DNA from: EA-27 sp964396265
GTDB lineage: Archaea > Thermoplasmatota > Thermoplasmata > RBG-16-68-12 > EA-27
Length of the DNA: 64,000 nucleotides
Direction: 5' to 3'
NCBI GenBank assembly: GCA_964396265.1
Contig: CAYNEM010000008.1
Coordinates: forward strand, 1 to 64,000
A model generated the notes under the pieces. That model had not been told where the DNA came from and made no database searches. It saw only the letters and a list, made by a program, of their open reading frames with translations. The first letter of the stretch is position 1, and each line of letters starts with the position of its first letter. This document shows positions 57,479-64,000 of the stretch, in pieces. A program made the position numbers and the translations under genes.

Positions 57479-58396
57479 ATGTCCTTCGGGCGCCTCCCGT
57501 TCGACTCGGACACGTGGTACACGGACGTCCGGATGTTCGGCGAGCCCGAGTTCGGGTCCGTTTACCTCATCGACGATGAGAAGGTCGCCCTGGTCGAGAC
57601 CGGCACATCGAACGACGTCGCCACGATCCTGGCGGCGCTCGAGGAATTCGGTCGGGCGCCCGCGGAGATCGACGCCGTCATCGTGAGCCACGTGCACCTC
57701 GACCACGCGGGCGGCGCGGGCTTCCTGATGGACTCGATGCCCAACGCGACCGTATATGTCCACGAGCGCGGACACAAGCACCTCCTCGACCCAACCCGCC
57801 TCCTCGCGAGCGCGGCCGATGCGTTGCAGGACATGGCGGAGGAGTTCGGCACGATGCGCCCCTGCCCTGCGGACCGCACCGTGGCGGTGAAGGACGGGGA
57901 CACGCTCGACCTCGGCTCGCGCGTCCTCACCTTCCATCACTCCACGGGTCACGCGCCGCACGAACTCACGATCTCGGACTCGCGGAACCAGTGCATCTAC
58001 ACGGGCGACGAGGCGGGTCTGTGGTTCCCGAGGGACAACATCCTGATGCCCGTCACGCCCGCACCCTCCTTCGACCTCGCGCGGAACCTCGAGTCGTTCA
58101 CGAGGATGTTGGCGGACGAGCCCCGGGCTCTCCTGTTCTCCCACTTCGGCCCGCACGAGGAGCCGAGGAAGGCAATCGAGGCGCAGATGCAGAACTACGC
58201 GACCTGGGCATCCCTGGTGAGGGCGAGGAAGAAGGAGAAGCGAGAAGAGCGGGACATCGTCGAAGAGCTGTACGCGCGGCACTGCCGGGACCCCGCGTTC
58301 TATTCGCCGGAATTCCTCCGCCGTCGGATCCGGAACAGCGTCCACGGCCTGCTCGCCTACCATCAGAGGTTGGAACATGCTTCCGCCGGAAGTTGA
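57479..58396 (+). CDS. MBL-fold metallo-hydrolase
   Basis: 305 residues. Metal motif VSHVHLDHAGGAG (around residue 66-76), then HHSTGHAPHEL and YTGDEAG, and a late His (LFSHFGPHEEP). These are the ligands of a binuclear metal site in glyoxalase II-like hydrolases. The helical C-terminus (YARHCRDPAFYSPEFLRRRIRNSVHGLLAYH) is common in this archaeal subgroup. Substrate unknown. Its end overlaps the next start by 20 bases, so the two are coupled. Confidence 0.88.
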   Translation: MSFGRLPFDSDTWYTDVRMFGEPEFGSVYLIDDEKVALVETGTSNDVATILAALEEFGRAPAEIDAVIVSHVHLDHAGGAGFLMDSMPNATVYVHERGHKHLLDPTRLLASAADALQDMAEEFGTMRPCPADRTVAVKDGDTLDLGSRVLTFHHSTGHAPHELTISDSRNQCIYTGDEAGLWFPRDNILMPVTPAPSFDLARNLESFTRMLADEPRALLFSHFGPHEEPRKAIEAQMQNYATWASLVRARKKEKREERDIVEELYARHCRDPAFYSPEFLRRRIRNSVHGLLAYHQRLEHASAGS

Positions 58397-59219
58397 AGGG
58401 CGCGTCGCGGCGATCGCCGCCGACATCGAGTCCGGCGCCTCCGAACTGTCCATCCGCGCTCTGGAATCCTTCGAGGCCCTCATCCCCGCGAGGCCCTCGG
58501 CGGACACGCTCCGGGAATTGGCGGCGAAACTGGAGGCGGCCCAGCCGAACATGGCCTCCGTGCGGAACGTCGCGCACATGTGCGCGCGCCTCGTCGCGGG
58601 CAGCTCGGACGCGGCCTTGGCATTGCGAGAGATCCGGCGCGAGCTCTCAGGGGCCCACGAGAAGATCGCAAGGAACGCCGTGAAGTTGATCTCGGGGAAG
58701 CCGACGATCGTGACCTTGAGCCGGAGTCTCGCGGTGGTGTCGACGCTGAAGCTCCTTCACTCCCGCCGGATGCTGGCGACGGTCTTCGTGCTCGAGTCCC
58801 TGCCCGGGCGGGAGGGGAGGCGCGCCGCGTCGCAGCTGTCGGCGTCGGGGATCTCGACGCAGCTCGCCCCCGACACACAGGCGGCGAATGTCGTCCGCCG
58901 GTGCGACCTCGTGTTGACGGGAGCGGACACAGTCCTCCTCGACGGCACGCTCGTGAACAAGGCCGGGACGCGCGACCTCGCCCTCGCCGCTAGCGTGGCG
59001 GGCAAGCCGTTCTACGCCGCCTGCGAAACCCTGAAGATTGATTCCGTGCGGACGGCGGAAACGTTTTCGCCCATCGCTATCCGACCCGCGGACGCCTTGC
59101 CGGGAGACCGCCGGGGGCACGTGCTCTTCGACCTCACGCCGCCAAAACTCGTGAAGTCGTTCATCACGGACCGGGGCGTCTTCGTGCCGCAGGACATCGC
59201 TCGCGTGTGGGCCCTGTGA
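58377..59219 (+). CDS. eIF2B/ribose-1,5-bisphosphate isomerase-family protein
   Basis: 280 residues. The signature GADTVLLDGTLVNKAGTRDLALAA and the neighbouring VAGKPFYAACETLKIDS place it in the eIF-2B alpha/beta/delta superfamily. Archaeal members are either R15P isomerase (AMP and nucleoside salvage) or of unknown function. The R15P isomerase catalytic Cys region is not clear to me here, so the enzyme name is not certain. It is coupled to the MBL-fold gene by overlap. Confidence 0.78.
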   Translation: MLPPEVEGRVAAIAADIESGASELSIRALESFEALIPARPSADTLRELAAKLEAAQPNMASVRNVAHMCARLVAGSSDAALALREIRRELSGAHEKIARNAVKLISGKPTIVTLSRSLAVVSTLKLLHSRRMLATVFVLESLPGREGRRAASQLSASGISTQLAPDTQAANVVRRCDLVLTGADTVLLDGTLVNKAGTRDLALAASVAGKPFYAACETLKIDSVRTAETFSPIAIRPADALPGDRRGHVLFDLTPPKLVKSFITDRGVFVPQDIARVWAL

Positions 59220-59228
59220 CCATGCTGC

Positions 59229-59600
59229 TCACGCCGCCAACAGCCACGCGACCGCGGGCTTGAGAACCCTCGCGCGCGGGTCGACCTCGAAGCCAAGCTC
59301 CTCGAGGGTGAGCGCCCCGAGGACGCTCGCGTCGTCGGGTTCGCCGAAGACAGCGAGCGTGATGGCACGCTGCCCTTGGCAAAGGACACCGACCCATCCC
59401 ACGTCTCGATCCATCGATTCCCCGTTCGGCAGATGAAAGGTCTGCCGTCGCTCGACCGAGATGCCCAGTTGTCGCAGGATCGCACCAGGGACGATGGACT
59501 GGGTGGCACCGGTGTCCACGAGCATCTCGAGGGCTTCCCCGTGGGTCGCATCGGCCAAGGAATAGACCCGCACCGGAACCCGGAATGTCCCCATCATCAT
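59229..59600 (-). CDS. Retropepsin-like aspartyl protease
   Basis: 123 residues. LVDTGATQSIVP near residue 27 gives the D(T/S)G active-site Asp, and the flap-like region and final ILGALTLEELGFEVDP segment match single-domain (retroviral-type) aspartic proteases, which act as dimers. Small archaeal and bacterial members have no known substrate. A shared TATA sequence at 59622-59628 lies about 25 bases upstream. Confidence 0.8.
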   Translation of the reverse strand: MMMGTFRVPVRVYSLADATHGEALEMLVDTGATQSIVPGAILRQLGISVERRQTFHLPNGESMDRDVGWVGVLCQGQRAITLAVFGEPDDASVLGALTLEELGFEVDPRARVLKPAVAWLLAA

Positions 59601-59620
59601 TTCAACAGCCTCGCGAGCCG

Positions 59621-59630
59621 GTTTATACTT
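59621..59630. promoter_or_regulatory. Bidirectional TATA sequence between the protease and DUF309 genes
   Basis: GTTTATACTT reads as a TATA box on both strands. It lies about 22 bases from the minus-strand ATG (59600) and about 25 bases before the plus-strand ATG at 59651, fitting leaderless transcription both ways. Confidence 0.55.
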
Positions 59631-59650
59631 TGTGCTACATGCACGACCCG

Positions 59651-60016
59651 ATGGACCCCGAGATGCTCCTCGACGAGGGGATCGACCTGTTCAACCGTCG
59701 ATACTTCTTCGAGGCGCACGACGTCTGGGAGGAGATCTGGCAGAAGGAGCGCGGGACGATGCGGGACTTCTTCAAGGGGCTCATCCACCTCGCGGGCGGA
59801 TTCCACCACTTTACGAATGGCAACTGGCGGGGGTCCGCGGCTCTCCTCGCGAGCGGCGTCGGCTACCTCAAGGCATATCTTCCCGGGAGGATGGGCATCG
59901 ACTTGGCGGCGATCCTGCCCGAGGTCGAGGAGCGACGTGCAAGCATCGTCCGTCTTCGGGACGGCGTGTCGAGTCAGGAGGACGTGCAATTCTTGACGAT
60001 CACGCGCGCGGCATGA
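59651..60016 (+). CDS. DUF309 family protein
   Basis: 121 residues from the ATG at 59651 (59639 is too close to the TATA box). All-helical: GIDLFNRRYFFEAHDVWEEIWQKE is the DUF309 signature, with FFKGLIHLAGGFHHFTNGNWRGSAAL. The EAHDVWE and GFHH motifs suggest a buried acid/His pair. No biochemical role is known for the family. Confidence 0.85.
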   Translation: MDPEMLLDEGIDLFNRRYFFEAHDVWEEIWQKERGTMRDFFKGLIHLAGGFHHFTNGNWRGSAALLASGVGYLKAYLPGRMGIDLAAILPEVEERRASIVRLRDGVSSQEDVQFLTITRAA

Positions 60017-60901
60017 TCAGTAGAATTCCTTGAGGATCTCGTCCGGGTTCTCGACCACGAGGTTCTTCTGCTTCGCGGGCGGCGCGTGCTGCGACAGGGT
60101 CGCGTCGAGCTGCTCGTACGTCGGATATTCCGCCTCGTAGATCACGCCGGTCGGGACGCGGTCCGCCTTCCCATCGAGGTTCGGCCACTCGATCGCTCTA
60201 GCCCAGGCCGCATGGATGTCCCGGGGGTTGTGCCCCTCCTTGTCCACGACGTACACGCGCTTCTTGAACCAGTCGTACGTGTTCACCTTGTTGTACGTCA
60301 CGCATGGGCTCATGACGTCGACGAGGGCGAAGCCCTTGTGCTTGATCGCCCGGATCGTGATGTCCGTGAGGGTCTTCACGTCCCCAGAGAAGCCGCGCGC
60401 CACGAACGTCGCGCCGGACGCGATCGCGAGCGCGATCGGGTTGAGGGCGTTCTCGATGACGCCCTCCGGCGTGCTCTTCGTCCGGTGTTCCTTCTCGCTC
60501 GTGGGGCTCGCCTGGCCCGTCGTGAGCCCGTAGATCTCGTTGTTCATCACGATGTACGTGAGGTCGAGGTTGCGGCGCATCGCGTGGATGAAGTGCCCGA
60601 CCCCAATCCCGTACCCATCCCCGTCGCCGCCCGCGACGATCACCGTGAGCTCGGGATTCGCGAGCTTCGCCCCCGTCGCGACGGGGACCGCCCGCCCGTG
60701 GAGGCCGTGGTACCCGTACGTCGACAGGAAACCGGGGATGTTGGAGGAACACCCGATCCCGCTCACGAGGAGGACCATCCACGGTGGAATCTGCAGGATC
60801 TGCAAGGCGCGCGTGAGGCTCGACAGCACGGCGAAGTCCCCGCATCCCGGACACCAGTCCGGCTTGGTCTCGGACTTGTACTGCTGGAGTTCAAGTGCCA
60901 T
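60017..60901 (-). CDS. korB: 2-oxoacid:ferredoxin oxidoreductase, beta subunit
   Basis: 294 residues. TPP-binding motif: GDGDGYGIGVGHFIHAMRRN...NNEIYGLTTGQASPTS, and Cys residues WCPGCGD and IGCSSN typical of the beta subunit. Together with the alpha subunit it oxidises a 2-oxoacid (2-oxoglutarate or pyruvate) to the CoA ester and reduces ferredoxin. Its start overlaps the end of the alpha gene by 11 bases. No separate gamma/delta gene is visible, as expected for the two-subunit archaeal form with the gamma part fused to alpha. Confidence 0.94.
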   Translation of the reverse strand: MALELQQYKSETKPDWCPGCGDFAVLSSLTRALQILQIPPWMVLLVSGIGCSSNIPGFLSTYGYHGLHGRAVPVATGAKLANPELTVIVAGGDGDGYGIGVGHFIHAMRRNLDLTYIVMNNEIYGLTTGQASPTSEKEHRTKSTPEGVIENALNPIALAIASGATFVARGFSGDVKTLTDITIRAIKHKGFALVDVMSPCVTYNKVNTYDWFKKRVYVVDKEGHNPRDIHAAWARAIEWPNLDGKADRVPTGVIYEAEYPTYEQLDATLSQHAPPAKQKNLVVENPDEILKEFY

Positions 60902-62651
60902 CCTTGATCACCTGGACTGCGCGGGCCACGATCTCCCGGGCTTCGAACGGCTCTCCGTCGTATTTCGTGAGCATGAAGTCCGGCCGGTACCCCGTCTCCG
61001 CGCGGAGGAGGTGCGCGAACTGACCGGTGTAGTTTCCCTCCACCATCAGGGTCGTCGTGTCGTTGCGCTCGAGGAGTTCCTGCGTTTCTGGGATCTTCAT
61101 CGGGAACAGGTGGGAGAACTCGAGGCTGTTTGCCGTGTGGCCGGCCGCCGCAAGTCGTCCGATCGCCTCGCGGACCGTCGGAGCCGTCGAGCCCCACGAC
61201 ATGATCGTCAGGTCCGCATCGGGAGACCCCCACAGCTCCGGCAGAGACATCTCGGCCCGAAGGCCCTCGAGCTTGCGCATCCGCTTCTCCATCATCTTCC
61301 GACGCTCCTCGACCCACGGCGGGACCCCGGCGAGGACGTCGCTGATCAAGATGCCGCTCTCCATGTGCTCGTCCGTGGGGGCGGTAAACTGGTGGCCCTT
61401 CCAGCCGGGAAACGCCCGCGGGGAGATGCCCGACTGCGTGATCTTGTACCGCTTGAAGCCCTTGCCGTCGCCGTTCTCGTCCGCCAGGAAACCCCGGAGG
61501 ATGGGGACGTTGAAGTCGAGCTCGTCGCGGCCCATGGTCCGATTGCCCTCTCCCAGGTACAGATCCGACAGGACAAGGATTGGCGTCTGGTACACGTCCG
61601 CAAGGTTCAACGCCTTCACGATCATGTCGAAGCACTCGGGCGCGGTCCGGGGCGCAAGGATCGCGCGAGGCCAGTCGCCCTGCCCCGCACCCAATGCGAG
61701 GTTCAGGTCGCCCTGCTCCGTCTTCGTGGGGAGCCCCGTCGAGGGCCCCGTGCGCTGGACGAGGACCGCGACGAGCGGCGTCTCGGTCATGCCTGCCTGC
61801 CCCAGGGCCTCGACCATCAGGGCGAATCCGCCGCCCGACGTCGCGCACATCGCGCGCGCGCCAACGTGGGCCGCGCCAATCGCCATGTTCACGACCGCCA
61901 GCTCGTCCTCCGCCTGTTTGACGACGATGCCTTGCTTCGGCCCGTGCGCCGCCATCCAGTGAAGGATCGCCGAGGCCGGGGTCATCGGGTACGCGGAGTA
62001 GAACCGGCATCCGCCCGCGACGGCGCCGAGCGCCATCGCCTCGTTCCCCGTCATCATCATCCGGCCCGGGCCTTGGCCGTAGGGCAGGCCGAGAGGCAAG
62101 GAGCCGCCGTCGTTCCGGATCGCGTCGTATCCCGTGTGGCCCGCTTTCAGGTTCATCTCGACGATCTCGGGTTTCTTGTGGCCGAACACCTCGCGGATCG
62201 CCGACTCCATCGGGTCGAAGGGGAAGTCGAGGAGCGCGAGGGCCGCGCCGAGCGCGACGACGTTCTTCATCATCGGTTCCCCGAGCTGTCGCGCCGTGGA
62301 GATCATCGGGAGCTTGACGAGCCGCACCGTCGGGCGCGCAGAGCCGGCGTCGAACTTGCTCAGCTGATCGTCGTAGATGATCGCCCCGCCGTCGCGCACG
62401 AGGGGGACGTGGATGCCCGCGGCCTCCTGGTTCAGGATGATGAGGAGGTCGGGGTCCTCGCCCTGGGACAGGACGGGCTCCGTCCCCGCGCGGACCTGGG
62501 TCCACGTGTGGCCGCCGCGGATCACGGATTGGTAGCTCGAGTACGTGTGCACCCACAGGCCGCCGCGCACGCACAGGCGGGCGAACGTCTCTGCAGTCGA
62601 CGCGACGCCATCCCCGGCGGCGCCGCCGACGCGGAAGGCGATTTCCTTCAT
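60891..62651 (-). CDS. korA: 2-oxoacid:ferredoxin oxidoreductase, alpha (gamma-alpha fused) subunit
   Basis: 586 residues from the ATG at 62651, which has an AAAGGAGTG Shine-Dalgarno sequence just before it; the earlier ATGs at 62684 and 62714 lack this. The N-terminal gamma-like part starts KEIAFRVGGAAGDGV; the alpha part has the GNEAMALGAVAGGCRFYSAYPMTPAS motif. A conserved domain order for the two-subunit enzyme. A TATA-like CTTAAATAAGG at 62693-62703 lies upstream. Substrate (2-oxoglutarate or pyruvate) cannot be decided from sequence alone. Confidence 0.93.
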   Translation of the reverse strand: MKEIAFRVGGAAGDGVASTAETFARLCVRGGLWVHTYSSYQSVIRGGHTWTQVRAGTEPVLSQGEDPDLLIILNQEAAGIHVPLVRDGGAIIYDDQLSKFDAGSARPTVRLVKLPMISTARQLGEPMMKNVVALGAALALLDFPFDPMESAIREVFGHKKPEIVEMNLKAGHTGYDAIRNDGGSLPLGLPYGQGPGRMMMTGNEAMALGAVAGGCRFYSAYPMTPASAILHWMAAHGPKQGIVVKQAEDELAVVNMAIGAAHVGARAMCATSGGGFALMVEALGQAGMTETPLVAVLVQRTGPSTGLPTKTEQGDLNLALGAGQGDWPRAILAPRTAPECFDMIVKALNLADVYQTPILVLSDLYLGEGNRTMGRDELDFNVPILRGFLADENGDGKGFKRYKITQSGISPRAFPGWKGHQFTAPTDEHMESGILISDVLAGVPPWVEERRKMMEKRMRKLEGLRAEMSLPELWGSPDADLTIMSWGSTAPTVREAIGRLAAAGHTANSLEFSHLFPMKIPETQELLERNDTTTLMVEGNYTGQFAHLLRAETGYRPDFMLTKYDGEPFEAREIVARAVQVIKDGT

Positions 62652-62728
62652 GAGAACACTCCTTTCGACCCGGGAGTTGCCCATTAGGCCATCCTTATTT
62701 AAGTACGTATTCACCGCAAGGGTGACAA

Positions 62729-62962
62729 TCAGAACGACATCTTCGTGAGCGTCTTCGTCGTCCGCACACCCTCGATGCTCCGGATCTTCGCGACGACGAC
62801 CTCACCGATCATGTTGTAGTCCTTCGCCTCGACCTTGGCGATCAGGTCGTAGTCCCCGAACAGCGGATACAACTCGACGATCTCCTCGATTCTGAGCAGC
62901 GTGTCGTACACCTGCCGCTCTTTCGTAGGCTCCGTGCCGATGAGGACGAACCCGACCGCCAT
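62729..62962 (-). CDS. Lrp/AsnC-type ligand-binding (RAM) domain protein
   Basis: 77 residues consisting of only the RAM effector-binding domain: AVGFVLIGTEPTKERQVYDTLLRIEEIVELYPLFGDYDLIAKVEA and a final strand. The DNA-binding helix-turn-helix of full Lrp is absent, as is common for stand-alone archaeal RAM proteins that sense amino acids or modulate full-length partners. It lies upstream of the korAB operon, with 77 bases between its stop and the korA ATG. Confidence 0.9.
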   Translation of the reverse strand: MAVGFVLIGTEPTKERQVYDTLLRIEEIVELYPLFGDYDLIAKVEAKDYNMIGEVVVAKIRSIEGVRTTKTLTKMSF

Positions 62963-63085
62963 CGCGTATCAAGCGCCGCACAACGCGGACCCTAGAAATA
63001 CCTTGGCCCTCGTGGGAATCAAAACGCAGAACCGTCGCGCACAATTGAAGTACGCCGGCGGGCAACGTTACGCGCAGCGCGCCCG

Positions 63086-63541
63086 ATGCGAACTCCCCTC
63101 AAGGCCGCTGCACCTGACGACCTCCCTTTTCCCGTGGAGACTCTGCGGCACTGGTTCGTGGCCCCCTTCGGTGGCCGCTCCGAGGAACTCGATGCGAACG
63201 AGGTCGGCGTGAACTGCCTCGCCCTCGCGCAGAACACGGACCTGCGTCCCTCGGACGCGGTCACGGTCGGCCTCGTCGGCGCGGACCCCCACCGACCGTG
63301 GTTCCTCGAGGAGCGGTTCGAGGTCGTCCCGCTCGACATGCGTAAGCCGGAGGCCGTGGAGCTATCCCCGCGCGGCGAGATCGTCCTCCCGCACCAACCG
63401 TTCGACTACGTCCGGAGGCCCCACCTCCAGCCGGATATCGGGGATGCCGTCGTGCTCAAGAACACGGAGCGCCTCCTCGACGAGAACCCGAAGTGGCTCA
63501 AGGACATCCTCGAGAAGTCCGTGCGCCGGCCCGACATCTGA
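63086..63541 (+). CDS. Hypothetical protein, 151 aa
   Basis: I do not recognise a family. It is a compact soluble protein with mixed helices and strands (WFVAPFGGRSEELDANEVGVNCLALAQN, VTVGLVGADPHRPWF, VEVVPLDMRKPEAVEL). No metal or nucleotide motif is visible. It lies just upstream of pdxT but 41 bases apart, with its own start, so no strong operon link. Confidence 0.5.
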   Translation: MRTPLKAAAPDDLPFPVETLRHWFVAPFGGRSEELDANEVGVNCLALAQNTDLRPSDAVTVGLVGADPHRPWFLEERFEVVPLDMRKPEAVELSPRGEIVLPHQPFDYVRRPHLQPDIGDAVVLKNTERLLDENPKWLKDILEKSVRRPDI

Positions 63542-63581
63542 CGCGACAAGCTCAAACGGTCTGGCTTCATCCTGTGCCTTT

Positions 63582-64000
63582 GTGAGGGTCGGCGTGATCG
63601 GCGCGCAGGGTGACGTTGCCGAGCACGTCGAGGCTGTCCGCGCGGCAATGCACCTCGGCGGCTTCCAAGGCGACGTCGTCACGGTTCGCCGACGCGAGGA
63701 TCTGGCGGCCTGCGACGCTCTCACGATCCCCGGTGGGGAGAGCACGACAATCTCGAAGCACCTCGTGAGGACGGGGCTCCATGACGACATCGTCCGCCGC
63801 GCGGGCGAGGGCATGCCGGTCCTCGGGACCTGCGCGGGGTGCATCCTCCTCGCGAATGAGGGGGACGACCAGGTCCGGAACACGCGAACGAGTCTCCTCG
63901 GCTTGATGGACATGGCGGTCGACCGGAACGCGTTCGGGCGCCAACGGGAGTCGTTCGAGACGGAGTTGACGGTGGAGGGTCTCGAAGGACCGTTCCGAGG
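63582..64000 (+). CDS. pdxT: Pyridoxal 5'-phosphate synthase glutaminase subunit PdxT (3' end beyond window)
   Basis: 139 codons are visible from a GTG at 63582; the gene runs off the window. VGVIGAQGDVAEHVEA at the start, IPGGESTTISKHL (oxyanion strand) and nucleophile Cys84 in GTCAGCILLA are the glutaminase class I hallmarks of PdxT. It supplies ammonia to PdxS for vitamin B6 (pyridoxal phosphate) synthesis. PdxS is not in the window. Confidence 0.94.
   Translation, partial: MRVGVIGAQGDVAEHVEAVRAAMHLGGFQGDVVTVRRREDLAACDALTIPGGESTTISKHLVRTGLHDDIVRRAGEGMPVLGTCAGCILLANEGDDQVRNTRTSLLGLMDMAVDRNAFGRQRESFETELTVEGLEGPFR

Noticed and set aside
60540..62687. 715-residue open frame on the plus strand
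   Set aside because: Mirror of korA/korB, which have clear motifs on the minus strand; the frame is Arg/Val/His-rich without domains.

Overview
The window is a 64-kb stretch of an archaeal chromosome with high GC content. Archaeal markers include RNA polymerase subunit Rpo11, helicase Hel308, KEOPS subunit Cgi121, TruD, the HMG-CoA synthase / thiolase / DUF35 operon, a cyclic 2,3-diphosphoglycerate synthetase-like protein and an eIF2B/R15P-isomerase-like protein. Many genes have a TATA box about 22-28 nt before the start codon, the usual spacing for leaderless archaeal messages. The gene set and the very large secreted beta-repeat proteins fit a mesophilic Euryarchaeota/Thermoplasmatota lineage, but the lineage is inference.

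Layout. 1-19.7 kb is ordinary chromosome: a tRNA-Pro cut by the window edge, the mevalonate-entry operon, rpo11-truD, two large surface proteins (one with a VWA domain), an RNA-processing metallo-beta-lactamase with a zinc-ribbon partner, and the cDPG synthetase homologue. 19.7-39.57 kb is an apparent integrated element. It starts inside tRNA-Leu(CAA), and a 60-bp exact copy of the tRNA 3' part lies at 39512-39571. A shorter 19-bp copy of the tRNA 3' end lies at 37062-37080. 39.7-64 kb is chromosome again: a Fic protein, a third giant surface protein, acetyltransferases, pyrDK, hel308-cgi121 with VapBC modules beside and between them, lemA-TPM, an MBL hydrolase with the eIF2B-like protein, a 2-oxoacid:ferredoxin oxidoreductase (korAB) and the start of pdxT.

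The most interesting part is inside the element. A 2888-residue secreted multidomain protein (20206-28872) ends in a conserved stem (LamG plus an amphipathic helical segment) and a unique tip rich in membrane segments. A small membrane protein with a PH-like domain follows it directly. Two further promoter-bearing cassettes follow, at 29521-31926 and 32542-34896. Each repeats only the stem, ends in an unrelated multi-membrane tip, and is coupled to its own unrelated small membrane protein. Behind them lie a tandem-PH gene broken by an amber stop and a truncated cassette. This is the layout of bacterial polymorphic toxin loci (full-length effector, immunity gene, orphan tip/immunity cassettes), here in an archaeon and with membrane-embedded tips. 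Every orphan cassette begins with the same Cys-rich leader of about 28 residues instead of a signal peptide. Antigenic-type variation of a surface protein is the main alternative.

Three VapBC-type toxin-antitoxin pairs, plus a lone AbrB protein beside a PIN fragment, are scattered through the window. One of them sits in the conserved hel308-cgi121 neighbourhood.
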